Shown here piece by piece: positions 47,068 through 56,223 of a DNA stretch of 64,000 bases. A program made the position numbers and the translations under genes. The stretch lies in NCBI RefSeq assembly GCF_000725285.1, contig NZ_CP007161.1, positions 2,766,213 to 2,830,212 on the forward strand, written 5' to 3'. The stretch is from Virgibacillus sp. SK37. Lineage in GTDB: Bacteria; Bacillota; Bacilli; Bacillales; Amphibacillaceae. Below the pieces are notes generated by a model, which saw only the letters and a list, made by a program, of their open reading frames with translations, was not told the DNA's origin and searched no databases. Position 1 is the first letter of the stretch, and each line of letters begins with the position of its first letter.

Positions 47068-47745
47068 TTAAAATAGTGGCCAGGCATTCTCAATAGCTAC
47101 ATGTTTCATTGCTGACTTCGGATTCACGACTACAGGGTGGTCTGCGAGACGAAATAACGGGATGTCTGTCTCACTATCAGCATATGCCCACATTTCATTA
47201 AGCTCTTCCTGAGATAAACGCCCTTCTTTTTTTGCCCACATCATCCATCTTTTTACTTCTGTTACTTTCCCCTCCCCATTTACTATGTTACCTAGTTCAC
47301 CTGTACACACACCATTTGGATAATAGGTTAAGGTTGTGCTTATAATATGAACATCCCTAAGATCAACTTCCTTTACGAATGCTTCCAAAAATGGCTGTAG
47401 GGCTCCTGACAAAAGGATAATAGTATCTCCTTTGCTTTGGTGCTCCTTGATTCGGTCAATAAGTTCTGTATGTACTTCCGTTTTACCCAATTCCACAAGC
47501 TTTTCAAAAAAGGTATCCATTTCCTGCTTTGTCTTACCTCTGAACCCCTTAGCAAATGCTTTAAAGAACTCTTTTTTAAAAACGTTTTTCCCTTTTAATA
47601 TGCCTGAAATAGCAGCTTTACCCAATCCGGCTGCTACAGGAATCCATTCCTTGCTTGTGTACTCCTTTTTTGCAATTTGGAACATAATTTTAAATGAATC
47701 TCCCTTATAAAGGGTCCCGTCAAAATCTACAGTTACTATAGCCAT
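47068..47745 (-). CDS. HAD-superfamily phosphatase (HAD-IB, SerB-like)
   Basis: 225 residues. HAD motif I is VDFDGTLYKGD, motif II ILLSGALQPF, and motif IV is the Asp pair in YADSETDIPLF. The Ser in motif II and the helical cap between motifs I and II match the IB subclass (phosphoserine phosphatase and relatives). The substrate is unknown. The start at 47745 follows AAAGGAG at 9 nt; a longer frame to 47781 has no site. Confidence 0.88.
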   Translation of the reverse strand: MAIVTVDFDGTLYKGDSFKIMFQIAKKEYTSKEWIPVAAGLGKAAISGILKGKNVFKKEFFKAFAKGFRGKTKQEMDTFFEKLVELGKTEVHTELIDRIKEHQSKGDTIILLSGALQPFLEAFVKEVDLRDVHIISTTLTYYPNGVCTGELGNIVNGEGKVTEVKRWMMWAKKEGRLSQEELNEMWAYADSETDIPLFRLADHPVVVNPKSAMKHVAIENAWPLF

Positions 47746-47947
47746 CCTGTATCTCTCCTTTTCTTTTATACGTATTTTCATTTTAACATAAGCTTAATAG
47801 CTACGAGAGCTTCCCTGTTCAAAGTAATTCAATATAGAGCTAGCAGTTGATTCCATAACATTACCAGCCGATCGTGTACCTCTTTTACTTCGACATAAAA
47901 TGGAAATATTGATAAACTATTTTATATTAATGAACGAAGGTGATGGA

Positions 47948-49738
47948 ATGGAAGAGATAGTTTTAGTAAGTATGGTAGTCATTCTCGTGTTGGGCATTTT
48001 TTCCCAATGGCTGGCTTGGAGAATTCAATGGCCGTCAATTGTGATTATGTCCATTACTGGTTTGTTAATCGGTCCTATATTTGGATTGATGAATCCTCAG
48101 GAAGCACTTGGTGATTTATATAGTCCGCTTATCTCACTTGCGGTCGCTATTGTACTATTTGAAGGCAGCTCCAGCTTAGATATCAGGGAGATAAAAGGAA
48201 TATCTAAATCCGTTTTCCGCATCGTAACCCTCGGAGCTTTTCTTGCTTGGGTTGGAGGCGCTCTTGCCGCCAATATGATAGCTGGATTAAGCTTAGAAAT
48301 ATCATTTATTATCGGTGGTTTATTTGTCGTAACTGGTCCCACAGTTATTATACCTTTACTTCGTAATGCAAAATTAAAACCAAGAACAGCTGCAGTATTG
48401 AAATGGGAAGGGATTATTGTTGATCCTTTTGGTCCACTACTCGCACTCTTCGCTTATGAGGTAATCAAGGTACTTACTACATCTGATTTGCATCTCGATT
48501 ATTTACTTAAATTTTTCTTTAGCGCATTAGTAGCTATTGTATTTGGCTATATTATTGGAATGCTCGTAAGTATTTTGGTGAGTAAAGGCTATTTACCTGA
48601 ATACTTGAAATCCCCAATTATACTTGCGTTTGTACTGCTCTGCTTCACATTGGCAGAGGTAGTAATGCACGAAACAGGGATGCTTGCGGTAACAGTTATG
48701 GGTTTAACAATGGCTCGAACCAAACGTTACGTTTCAGCAATTGGAAATGTCAGTCATTTTGTTGAAAATATATCGGTTCTTTTAACTTCAACCATTTTCA
48801 TTTTGTTAACAGCTTCTCTATCAAGAGAAACAATTGCAGAAGTGTTTACCTTACCAATCATTGGATTTGTGCTAGTTATGCTATTTATTGTAAGACCTGT
48901 ATCAATATGGATTTCCACAATTGGTACAGAGCTTACCAAGGCGGAAAAAACCTTAATTGGATGGGTTGCGCCACGTGGAATTGTAGCATTAACTGTGTCG
49001 GGCTACTTTGCGGCAATATTAATTGAAGAAGGTCATGAAGGTGCGTCCATGCTTACCGCACTGACCTTTGCCCTTGTATTTATTACGGTATGTGCCCATG
49101 GCTTTACATTAGGCCCTTTAGCAAAGGCATTAAAGCTAGGCAATACAGAGGCACCGGGAGTTTTAATTGTTGGGGCGAGCAGTTTTTCAATTGCTTTTGC
49201 AGAATACTTAAGAAAGCTTGAAATACCTGTTTTGGTTAGTGATTCCTCTGGAGGAAGGTTGCGTGGAGCATTGGAAAAAGGAATACCGACATACCATGGT
49301 CAAATCCTTGCTGAACATACCCAGTATGATGTAGATTTGACACCATATGAAACGATCCTTTCCATGACAGGTGATGTATCGTACAATGCACTTGTCAGCC
49401 AATCATATGCACCTGAATTCGGTTACAACAATACCTTCTCCCTTCCAGCAGGTAATTTCAAACGAATGGATCAAGAGAATGTTTCCCATTCAGCTAAGTC
49501 CCATATATTATTTGCTGAAGAGGCTATTTTCACAGAGCTAAACCGCAGGATTAACACTGGGTATACAATACAGGAAATACCTATTACCGAAAAAAATAAA
49601 ATAACAAAGGATGATATCCCCCACGATGTTATCCCATTGTTTATTATTAAAGAAAATAAACACATCCAATTTATCACTTTAAAAAAGAGATTAGTTTTAG
49701 ATGAAGGCGATCAGTTGGTAGTGTTAAAGAAAGGATAA
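47948..49738 (+). CDS. CPA1-type Na+(K+)/H+ antiporter with C-terminal regulatory domain
   Basis: 596 residues. About 12 membrane helices (1-410) contain the antiporter core with GPTVIIPLLRNAK and the acidic WEGIIVDPFGPL. A cytosolic region (about 420-596) has a TrkA-N-like nucleotide-binding start (VLIVGASSFSIAFAEYLRKL) and a TrkA-C-like end. This layout fits sodium or potassium export against protons, with control by ligand, useful for salt and pH tolerance. ATG at 47948 is preceded by GAAGGTGAT; earlier in-frame starts have no site. Confidence 0.88.
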   Translation: MEEIVLVSMVVILVLGIFSQWLAWRIQWPSIVIMSITGLLIGPIFGLMNPQEALGDLYSPLISLAVAIVLFEGSSSLDIREIKGISKSVFRIVTLGAFLAWVGGALAANMIAGLSLEISFIIGGLFVVTGPTVIIPLLRNAKLKPRTAAVLKWEGIIVDPFGPLLALFAYEVIKVLTTSDLHLDYLLKFFFSALVAIVFGYIIGMLVSILVSKGYLPEYLKSPIILAFVLLCFTLAEVVMHETGMLAVTVMGLTMARTKRYVSAIGNVSHFVENISVLLTSTIFILLTASLSRETIAEVFTLPIIGFVLVMLFIVRPVSIWISTIGTELTKAEKTLIGWVAPRGIVALTVSGYFAAILIEEGHEGASMLTALTFALVFITVCAHGFTLGPLAKALKLGNTEAPGVLIVGASSFSIAFAEYLRKLEIPVLVSDSSGGRLRGALEKGIPTYHGQILAEHTQYDVDLTPYETILSMTGDVSYNALVSQSYAPEFGYNNTFSLPAGNFKRMDQENVSHSAKSHILFAEEAIFTELNRRINTGYTIQEIPITEKNKITKDDIPHDVIPLFIIKENKHIQFITLKKRLVLDEGDQLVVLKKG

Positions 49739-49742
49739 TATT

Positions 49743-49780
49743 AAGCCGTTGGAGGTTACATATTCCCAACGGCTTTTTGG
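49743..49780 (+). terminator. Terminator of the antiporter gene
   Basis: AAGCCGTTGG (49743-49752) and CCAACGGCTT (49766-49775) followed by TTTT. Confidence 0.88.
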
Positions 49781-49830
49781 CTCTTTTATAGATTCAAAAA
49801 TATATTAAGGCTTTCTAATAAGTCATAAAA

Positions 49831-50015
49831 TAGATAGAATGCGAACTAACTTGTTGTGGATGGAGTAATTAATTTTACAGAGTAAGCACCCATTGATTTG
49901 CGTTTCAGGCTGACGCTTTCCGCCGGTATGGCCTCAGCCGCCCGCGGAAAGCGGAATATTTCCCCGTAGCGGTTACGCAGCCTCTATATTCCTATTTAGT
50001 TCGCACTTTACTCCT
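49831..50015 (+). repeat. MITE-like repeat, copy 3, internally deleted
   Basis: Only about 185 nt. Both inverted ends are kept (left AATGCGAACTAACTTG, right TTTAGTTCGCACTTTA), but the start of module B (GACGCTTTCCGCCGGTATGG) is fused to the end of module A (CGCGGAAAGCGGAATATT). The join is at CAGCCGC (49935-49941), a 7-mer present in both modules of the full copies. Confidence 0.78.
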
Positions 50016-50329
50016 ACTGTGTAGTAAATGTATTATTTTTTATCCTACAACATGTGAGATAAAATCTAATATTTATGTTTAGTTCATATATCCCCAGGAA
50101 ATATAAAGGAGAGACCTAAGAGAAGGTTTGCAAATTATCGATTACTTATTTGGAGTTTTCGCTACCTTTCTAATTTTCACCTGCCCCATATGTAACCATG
50201 ATATAGTTATTATAAGAGTTGGAGCAAGATAATTTTCAAACCAACGTTCAAGCACCTGTCTAGCAATGATAAACCTAGCGGGACTGTGATAACTCAATTT
50301 TATATTAAATAATAATAAAGGAGAGTCAC

Positions 50330-51478
50330 ATGAAATCATTTTTTAACACTCGTTTTATAAAATTTCTTGGTGGAAGAGACTTACTGTTTGGATTACTCGT
50401 CCTTTTCCTGCTTGGAATAACTATTTATATTTATGACAAAGTTTCGTTTATTTTCCATCCATTACTGGTCATAATTTCTACACTCGCAGCACCGATTATT
50501 TTAGCGCTCATTGCCTATTATTTAGTGAAACCGATTATTCATTTACTAGAAAAGTTACGCATTAACCGCTTGGGTGCCATTATAATTATTTTGCTTGGAA
50601 TAAGTGGGTTACTAACAGGCATCATTCTATTAACTGCACCAGCAATACAGTCACAAATTAAGGAATTAGCTGTGGAACTGCCTAAGTATTTAAAGGAAAT
50701 GGGCAATGGAATAAAGTCTTGGATTTCGCACTCATTTCTCGCGCCGTATTACGATGATGCATATCAATGGGTCACAGCAAATCTTAGTGAATTACCAAGC
50801 AAGATCAGTAACTATTTTGGTGGAGCCATGGAAGGCATTCGTAATGTTGCAAGTACAATAACTCAGGTTGTAATTGCTATAATCACCTTCCCTTTTGTTC
50901 TTTTTTTCTTATTAAAAGATGGCGACCGCTTTAAGGAACACACCCTGAAATTGCTTCCTCCTCAATTTAGAAACGATGCAAATCAGATTTTAATAAACAT
51001 GGATAGGCAAGTAGGGACATATATTCAAGGACAAATCATCGTGGCAACATGTATTGGTGTTTTATTATTTATAGGTTATTTAATCATTGGGCTTCCGTAT
51101 GCGATTACACTGGCAATTATTGCAGCTGTTACGAGTGTTGTTCCCTATTTGGGGCCTATGATTGCCATTTCGCCGGCAATTATTATCGCAATTGTCAATT
51201 CACCTTTTATGCTTGTCAAAATGATAATTGTTTGGGCAGCTGTACAATTTTTCGAAGGACATTTCATAACACCAAACGTAATGGGGAGAAATATGCATAT
51301 TCATCCACTTACTATCATTCTGATTCTTCTGGTAGCTGGAAATTTATTTGGATTAATTGGAGTAATACTTGGTATTCCAGGCTATGCGATTCTTAAAGTT
51401 ATTGTTGTCCACATGTTTCAGAAACTTAAAGGAAGACATAATGAATATTACGGTGATAAATACGGGACATATAAATAA
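50330..51478 (+). CDS. AI-2E family membrane transporter
   Basis: 382 residues with about eight membrane helices, of the AI-2 exporter (UPF0118/TerC-unrelated) family. The conserved tail region is VTSVVPYLGPMIAISPAIIIA, then FFEGHFITPNVMGRNMHIHPL. Family roles range from autoinducer-2 export to Na+/H+ exchange in halophiles; the latter is of interest beside the antiporter gene. AAAGGAG is 7 nt upstream of ATG. Monocistronic. Confidence 0.88.
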   Translation: MKSFFNTRFIKFLGGRDLLFGLLVLFLLGITIYIYDKVSFIFHPLLVIISTLAAPIILALIAYYLVKPIIHLLEKLRINRLGAIIIILLGISGLLTGIILLTAPAIQSQIKELAVELPKYLKEMGNGIKSWISHSFLAPYYDDAYQWVTANLSELPSKISNYFGGAMEGIRNVASTITQVVIAIITFPFVLFFLLKDGDRFKEHTLKLLPPQFRNDANQILINMDRQVGTYIQGQIIVATCIGVLLFIGYLIIGLPYAITLAIIAAVTSVVPYLGPMIAISPAIIIAIVNSPFMLVKMIIVWAAVQFFEGHFITPNVMGRNMHIHPLTIILILLVAGNLFGLIGVILGIPGYAILKVIVVHMFQKLKGRHNEYYGDKYGTYK

Positions 51479-51505
51479 CGCCTAGAACAGGTGGTTTGTA
51501 AGTGG

Positions 51506-51556
51506 AAAAGTCGATTTTATACGAATTTTATAAGTTCGTATGAAATCGACTTTTTA
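51506..51556 (+). terminator. Terminator of the AI-2E family gene
   Basis: A long inverted repeat, AAAAGTCGATTT and AAATCGACTTTTT, with inner ATACGAA/TTCGTAT pairs, followed by a T run. Confidence 0.9.
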
Positions 51557-51644
51557 TGTGTTTTTGAAATTCACCTTTATTATCATCCTTTAAAGAACAA
51601 TACATAGAAATAAATGTCCTGGTATGTTAAGATAGTTAAATCAT

Positions 51645-51664
51645 TTATTTACCTAGGTAAATAA
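51645..51664. promoter_or_regulatory. Palindromic operator upstream of the MarR gene
   Basis: TTATTTACCTAGGTAAATAA is a perfect 20-bp palindrome ending 15 nt before the start codon of the regulator. Such a site is typical for MarR autoregulation. Confidence 0.7.
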
Positions 51665-51679
51665 TTAAGGAGTGTATGT

Positions 51680-52111
51680 ATGAGCAGCTTGGATAACTGG
51701 GAAATTATTCACTTATTTAATCAACAATATCGCCAGCTGAATAAAGAAATGAATTATCGTTTACAGGAACATAATTTATATTCTTCTCAATGGTCCGTTA
51801 TTTTCTGTCTTAATCGTTTTGGTCCAATGACGCAAACCGAAATTTGGAAATACCTTCATACAGAAGCACCCACAATAACAAGAACCGTCTCACGTATGGA
51901 AAAAAACGGCTGGCTTATTCGAAAACCTGGTAAGGATAAAAGAGAGCGTGTCATTGAATTAACAGACAAAGCTAAAATCGAATATGCAGCATTACGCCAA
52001 ACAATGGATCAATTTGATCACGATATGCTTGCTCAATTATCAGAGCAGGAAAAGAAACAACTATATTATCTATTACAAAAAATGACAAACACAGGAGCGT
52101 CGGAAGAATGA
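51680..52111 (+). CDS. MarR-family transcriptional regulator
   Basis: 143 residues with the winged helix-turn-helix of MarR proteins (TQTEIWKYLHTEAPTITRTVSRMEKNGWLIRKPGKDKRERVI spans recognition helix and wing). It overlaps the MFS gene by 4 nt (ATGA), so the two are translationally coupled, a classical drug-efflux regulator and pump arrangement similar to B. subtilis YwoH-YwoG. The inducer is unknown. Confidence 0.92.
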   Translation: MSSLDNWEIIHLFNQQYRQLNKEMNYRLQEHNLYSSQWSVIFCLNRFGPMTQTEIWKYLHTEAPTITRTVSRMEKNGWLIRKPGKDKRERVIELTDKAKIEYAALRQTMDQFDHDMLAQLSEQEKKQLYYLLQKMTNTGASEE

Positions 52112-53313
52112 ACAATCAACCAAGAATCTGGACAAAAAGCTTTATAAGTATTTCTCTAACACAATTTTTAGTATTTATTGCGTTTTATTTACTACTTACT
52201 ACACTACCAATTTATGTTATTAACAATTTAGGTGGTTCAGAGGCTGAGGGCGGTCTGATTGTTACTGTCATGTTGATCGCAGCAATTATTGTACGACCAT
52301 TTTCAGCTAACCTATTGGATAAGATCGGGAAGAAAAAAGGATTGGTAGGAAGTGTTTTCATTTTTACTGCTACTACCTTTCTATACATCTGGGTGGACAG
52401 TCTTACACCACTATTAATTATTCGTTTCTTTCATGGTTTATCTTTTGGGATAATTACAACCGCTACCGGAGCTATTGCAGCTGATATTATTCCGGCTTCC
52501 CGCAAAGGTGCAGGACTGGGATATTTCGCTATGGCAATGAACCTTGCAGTAGTTGTGGGACCTTTTATTGGTCTATCTTTACTTCAATTTGTTTCCTTTC
52601 AAACAGTTTTTATTATTCTTAGTGTCATCATGCTTTCAGGCGTAGTCTGTTCTATGCTTGTTCAAGTATCTTCAGGCACTGAAAATATGGATGGTAAACC
52701 TGCTAAAAGTTTCTCCATCCATCAACTAGTTGAAGTAAAAGCGATACCAATTGCCTTAATCAGCAGTATTGTGTCACTATCTTATGCCAGCATTATATCG
52801 TTTATCTCTGTATACGCTGATTCTCTCGGACTTGCTTCTGCTGCAAGCTTCTTTTTTCTTGTCTTTGCAGTGGTTATGATCCTTTCCAGACCTTCTTTGG
52901 GTAGAGCATTTGATACAAAAGGGCCACGTGTTGTGATTATCCCTTGTCTTCTTATATTTGCAGTTGGTCTTATCGTACTTAGTTACACACAAACAGCTTT
53001 ATTGCTGTTAGTTGCTGCTGGATTAATTGGGTTGGGCTACGGTACATTGCTGCCAAGTTTTCAAACCATGTCCATTCAGACTGCTTCCCCCAGTCGTAGT
53101 GGCCATGCAACAGCTACTTTTTTCATGCTGTATGACGCCGGCATTGCTTTAGGTTCTTTTATATGGGGAGCCGTAGTTGCAGGCTTTGGCTTTCAAAACC
53201 TTTATTTAATTTGTGCAGCATTAGTCGTTTTAACAGCTATTTTATTTAATTTTTATTATACAAAAGCCAATAAAAAACAAAACATAACTCACAAAACTGT
53301 GGCAGAGCATTAA
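52108..53313 (+). CDS. MFS efflux transporter
   Basis: 401 residues with 12 membrane helices of the major facilitator superfamily. The loop 2-3 motif is NLLDKIGKKKGL, and helix 5 has AMNLAVVVGPFIG (antiporter-type motif C-like GP). Control by the coupled MarR regulator suggests export of a toxic compound. The substrate is unknown. Confidence 0.88.
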   Translation: MNNQPRIWTKSFISISLTQFLVFIAFYLLLTTLPIYVINNLGGSEAEGGLIVTVMLIAAIIVRPFSANLLDKIGKKKGLVGSVFIFTATTFLYIWVDSLTPLLIIRFFHGLSFGIITTATGAIAADIIPASRKGAGLGYFAMAMNLAVVVGPFIGLSLLQFVSFQTVFIILSVIMLSGVVCSMLVQVSSGTENMDGKPAKSFSIHQLVEVKAIPIALISSIVSLSYASIISFISVYADSLGLASAASFFFLVFAVVMILSRPSLGRAFDTKGPRVVIIPCLLIFAVGLIVLSYTQTALLLLVAAGLIGLGYGTLLPSFQTMSIQTASPSRSGHATATFFMLYDAGIALGSFIWGAVVAGFGFQNLYLICAALVVLTAILFNFYYTKANKKQNITHKTVAEH

Positions 53314-53319
53314 TCAACA

Positions 53320-53348
53320 TGGCTGAGGTTCGTTATGGACTTCAGCCA
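53320..53348 (+). terminator. Weak hairpin after the MFS gene
   Basis: TGGCTGA (53320-53326) and TCAGCCA (53342-53348) with inner pairs, and no strong T run. It may end the MarR-MFS transcript. Confidence 0.4.
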
Positions 53349-53543
53349 AGTTCTAATACACATTAAAACAATATTTTTTGTGATCCTACTAATTAAAAAG
53401 AAATACACACTTACTTCTTATAAAAGGTAATATATGTAAACAAGAAATTTTCAGTCTTTATTTCTTTTTTTCTTATTATTTTTATTATATCCTATTAACA
53501 TGGTACAAATTATACTTTACCACATGCTAAAGGGGGCTATCAC

Positions 53544-54344
53544 ATGACAATGAAAAAAACATTAACACTTGCTGGATCTGATTCTAGTGGTGGAGCAGGC
53601 ATACAGGCTGACTTAAAAACATTTCAGGAACACGGTGTATATGGCATGAATGCCTTGACATCTATTGTGACAATGGATCCAGATAACAATTGGAGCCATG
53701 GTGTATATCCAATTGATGTAGAAATCGTGGAAAAACAGCTGAATACAATTTTATCCGTTGGCGTAGATGCAATGAAAACAGGTATGCTTGGGTCTGTAGA
53801 GATTATCGAGCTTGGCGCCAGAAAAATAGATGAACATAACTTGGAAAATGTGGTAATTGATCCCGTTATGGTTTGTAAAGGAGAAGATGAAGTATTACAG
53901 CCGGAGAACACAGATGCAATGCGTGAGCTACTTCTCCCGCGTGCTGATATTATTACACCAAACTTATTTGAAGCTGGTCAATTAGCTCGCACAGGTCCAA
54001 TTAAAACAATGGACGGAATGAAAGATGCTGCCGTGAAAATTTATGAACTAGGCGCGAAAAATGTTGTCATAAAAGGCGGAAAAGCTTTGGAACATGATAA
54101 AGCCGTAGACCTTTTTTATGACGGAAAAGATTTTAGTTGGTTAGAAAACGAGAAGATCGACACACTCTACAACCATGGAGCTGGTTGTACGTTTGCAGCA
54201 GCTATTACATCTAATCTTGCACTTGGAAAGTCTGTAAAAGAATCTGTGGAGACAGCTAAAGATTTTGTGTATGAAGCGATTAAACATGGTTGGAAGCTTA
54301 ATGAGTTTGTTGGCCCTGTTAAGCACGGTGCATATAATCAATAA
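53544..54344 (+). CDS. pdxK: Pyridoxine/pyridoxal/pyridoxamine kinase (ThiD-like fold)
   Basis: 266 residues, ribokinase fold. Closest in memory to B. subtilis PdxK (the second ThiD-like protein): start LTLAGSDSSGGAGIQADLKTFQEHGVYGMNALTSI, middle VVIDPVMVCKGEDEVL and the anion-hole/catalytic NHGAGCTFAAAI, with the Cys typical of this group. It phosphorylates B6 vitamers to pyridoxal phosphate. True ThiD (HMP-phosphate kinase) is the main alternative. No thi genes are adjacent. Confidence 0.88.
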   Translation: MTMKKTLTLAGSDSSGGAGIQADLKTFQEHGVYGMNALTSIVTMDPDNNWSHGVYPIDVEIVEKQLNTILSVGVDAMKTGMLGSVEIIELGARKIDEHNLENVVIDPVMVCKGEDEVLQPENTDAMRELLLPRADIITPNLFEAGQLARTGPIKTMDGMKDAAVKIYELGAKNVVIKGGKALEHDKAVDLFYDGKDFSWLENEKIDTLYNHGAGCTFAAAITSNLALGKSVKESVETAKDFVYEAIKHGWKLNEFVGPVKHGAYNQ

Positions 54345-54360
54345 AAAATAGAAAATAATT

Positions 54361-54397
54361 AAAGACTTGGCATGAGTACGTGCCAAGCTTTTTTTAT
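54361..54397 (+). terminator. Terminator of pdxK
   Basis: Arms AAAGACTTGGCA and TGCCAAGCTTT followed by TTTTT. Confidence 0.88.
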
Positions 54398-54517
54398 ATT
54401 GCAATCATTCCATTCATCTCATACAGTTTGTTAAATACAAGATTAAAACCCTACCCTTGGGGTATAGAATAAGATGTATTCTGTTTTATGTGTAAAAATT
54501 GAAAGGAGATAAGCAAC

Positions 54518-55159
54518 TTGTTTGAAATAGTAGACCTAGAAGTAGATTCCATTTTCGGAATAGAACATGTAAAAATCGATACACAAGTGACAAGTATTGT
54601 CGGACAAAGCGGTAGCGGCAAATCCACCTTCCTCAGGTTACTTAATAACCTTGATGCACCATCAAAGGGTAACATTTATTATAGGGATAAATCGTTGTCG
54701 GATACGGATCCGATCGAACTTCGACAAAAAGTCGTGATGGTACCTCAAACACCGGTAATTTTTGATGGGACAATTTATGATAACTTGGTGATCGGTCATG
54801 AGTTTAGTGGTCAGAAGCGACCTGCAGAGGAAGATTTGCTAAAAATGCTGGAGATGCTGCAATTAGACAAAAATCTACATACGAATGCCAGTGAGCTCTC
54901 TGGTGGAGAGAAACAACGCTTAGCTCTTGGCAGGGTATTGCTAATGGATAGTGCCGAAGTGTATTTACTTGATGAACCTTCTTCTGCCCTTGATGATAAA
55001 ACAGCTGAGCATGTATTAGGAAAAGTAATCAATTTTTCAAAAAACCATGATAAGCAGATCATTATGGTAACCCATGATCAAGACCTAGCAAAGAAGTATG
55101 CTGATAAAATAATTGAAATGGACATGTACAGCTACAATGTGAAAGGAGGGAAAAAATGA
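54518..55159 (+). CDS. fetA: ABC transporter ATPase, FetA/YbbL-like
   Basis: 213 residues with Walker A GQSGSGKST, signature ELSGGEKQR, Walker B VYLLDEPSSALD and switch His VTHDQD. It starts with TTG, 7 nt after a strong GAAAGGAG. It overlaps the permease gene by 4 nt. The pair matches E. coli FetA-FetB, an iron exporter that guards against oxidative stress. Confidence 0.88.
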   Translation: MFEIVDLEVDSIFGIEHVKIDTQVTSIVGQSGSGKSTFLRLLNNLDAPSKGNIYYRDKSLSDTDPIELRQKVVMVPQTPVIFDGTIYDNLVIGHEFSGQKRPAEEDLLKMLEMLQLDKNLHTNASELSGGEKQRLALGRVLLMDSAEVYLLDEPSSALDDKTAEHVLGKVINFSKNHDKQIIMVTHDQDLAKKYADKIIEMDMYSYNVKGGKK

Positions 55160-55986
55160 ATAATAGTGAGGCAATGGACTTAGTTTTTTGGCAGGTTGTT
55201 TCCGCTTATCTATTTATCATCATCATCTTGGCAATTGTACGCATAAAGAAAATTCCGCGTAAAAAGTTAATTATTGTCTCCACATTAAGGATGACGTTAC
55301 AGCTCATTCTTGTAGGCTATATCCTCATTTATATCTTTGATCATCCGCATCCATTGCTTACGATAGGAATTATTTTATTTATGCTTGGATTTGCTATTTT
55401 CAATGTTTATCAGAGGACAAAAGCAACCATTCAGCTACCTCTAAAGAAAATGATAGCATTGGCTATGATTATAGGAATAAGTGTTAGTTTAACCTATATG
55501 ATGCTAGTTGTTCTTCAATTGGATCCTTGGTATGATCCACGAATTTTCATACCTATTGGTGGCATGATTATAGGAAAAACAATGACAGGTGTAGCGCTTG
55601 GCGTTAATAATCTAATTCATGGAATGCGTGATCAACAGGATAAAGTGGAAGGCGCATTAATGCTAGGTGCTTCGCCAAAACAAGCTGCTAAATCTATTGT
55701 TAACGAGGCATTCGATTCTGCTATGCTACCGACGATTAATGCAATGGTCGGTATGGGAATTGTATTTCTTCCAGGCATGATGACAGGACAAATCATTGCA
55801 GGTCAACAGCCTGTTACCGCAGTAAAATACCAAATTGCTGTCATGCTGGGTGTCGCAGGTACTGTATCTATTACGGTGCTGATTTTTCTTCATTTGGCCT
55901 ACAAATCATTTTTTAATGAACAAAAACAGTTCTTGCTATCAAAACGAAGTCTTTCAAAGAGTGAAAAGCCGGTGGAGTTTCAATAA
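55156..55986 (+). CDS. fetB: ABC transporter permease, FetB/YbbM-like (UPF0014)
   Basis: 276 residues with about seven membrane helices. The conserved UPF0014 pieces are FIPIGGMIIGKTMTGVALGVN and the ATPase-docking ALMLGASPKQAAKSIVNEAFDSAMLPTIN, followed by MVGMGIVFLPGMMTGQI. Translationally coupled to the ATPase gene. Probable iron export; this rests on family membership. Confidence 0.88.
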   Translation: MNNSEAMDLVFWQVVSAYLFIIIILAIVRIKKIPRKKLIIVSTLRMTLQLILVGYILIYIFDHPHPLLTIGIILFMLGFAIFNVYQRTKATIQLPLKKMIALAMIIGISVSLTYMMLVVLQLDPWYDPRIFIPIGGMIIGKTMTGVALGVNNLIHGMRDQQDKVEGALMLGASPKQAAKSIVNEAFDSAMLPTINAMVGMGIVFLPGMMTGQIIAGQQPVTAVKYQIAVMLGVAGTVSITVLIFLHLAYKSFFNEQKQFLLSKRSLSKSEKPVEFQ

Positions 55987-56079
55987 GAAAATTATTTTGA
56001 AAAGAATATGATCGCTACTTTTATAACAAATTCCACATTTCCCGATCGACAAATTTCTACATTTATTCTCAAATTTAAA

Positions 56080-56108
56080 TTGACAGGCTGTCATTATTTT
56101 TGTATGAT
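56080..56108 (+). promoter_or_regulatory. Consensus sigma-A promoter of the first OFA-like MFS gene
   Basis: TTGACA (56080-56085), 17 nt, TATGAT (56103-56108). Leader of about 110 nt before the start. Confidence 0.75.
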
Positions 56109-56223
56109 CTAGAAGTTCTTGACGTAACAATTTAATTCTGCTACAACAACAACTAGACAATAATGAAAAGCGTGTAGCTGAGTCAGATCAACAAATAAAT
56201 AGAAGAACTTCGGGGGTAGAAAG

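Noticed and set aside
53544-54344. ThiD (HMP kinase) paired with the TPP-regulated tenA
   Set aside because: It resembles the PdxK branch, is 21 kb away and has no TPP riboswitch.
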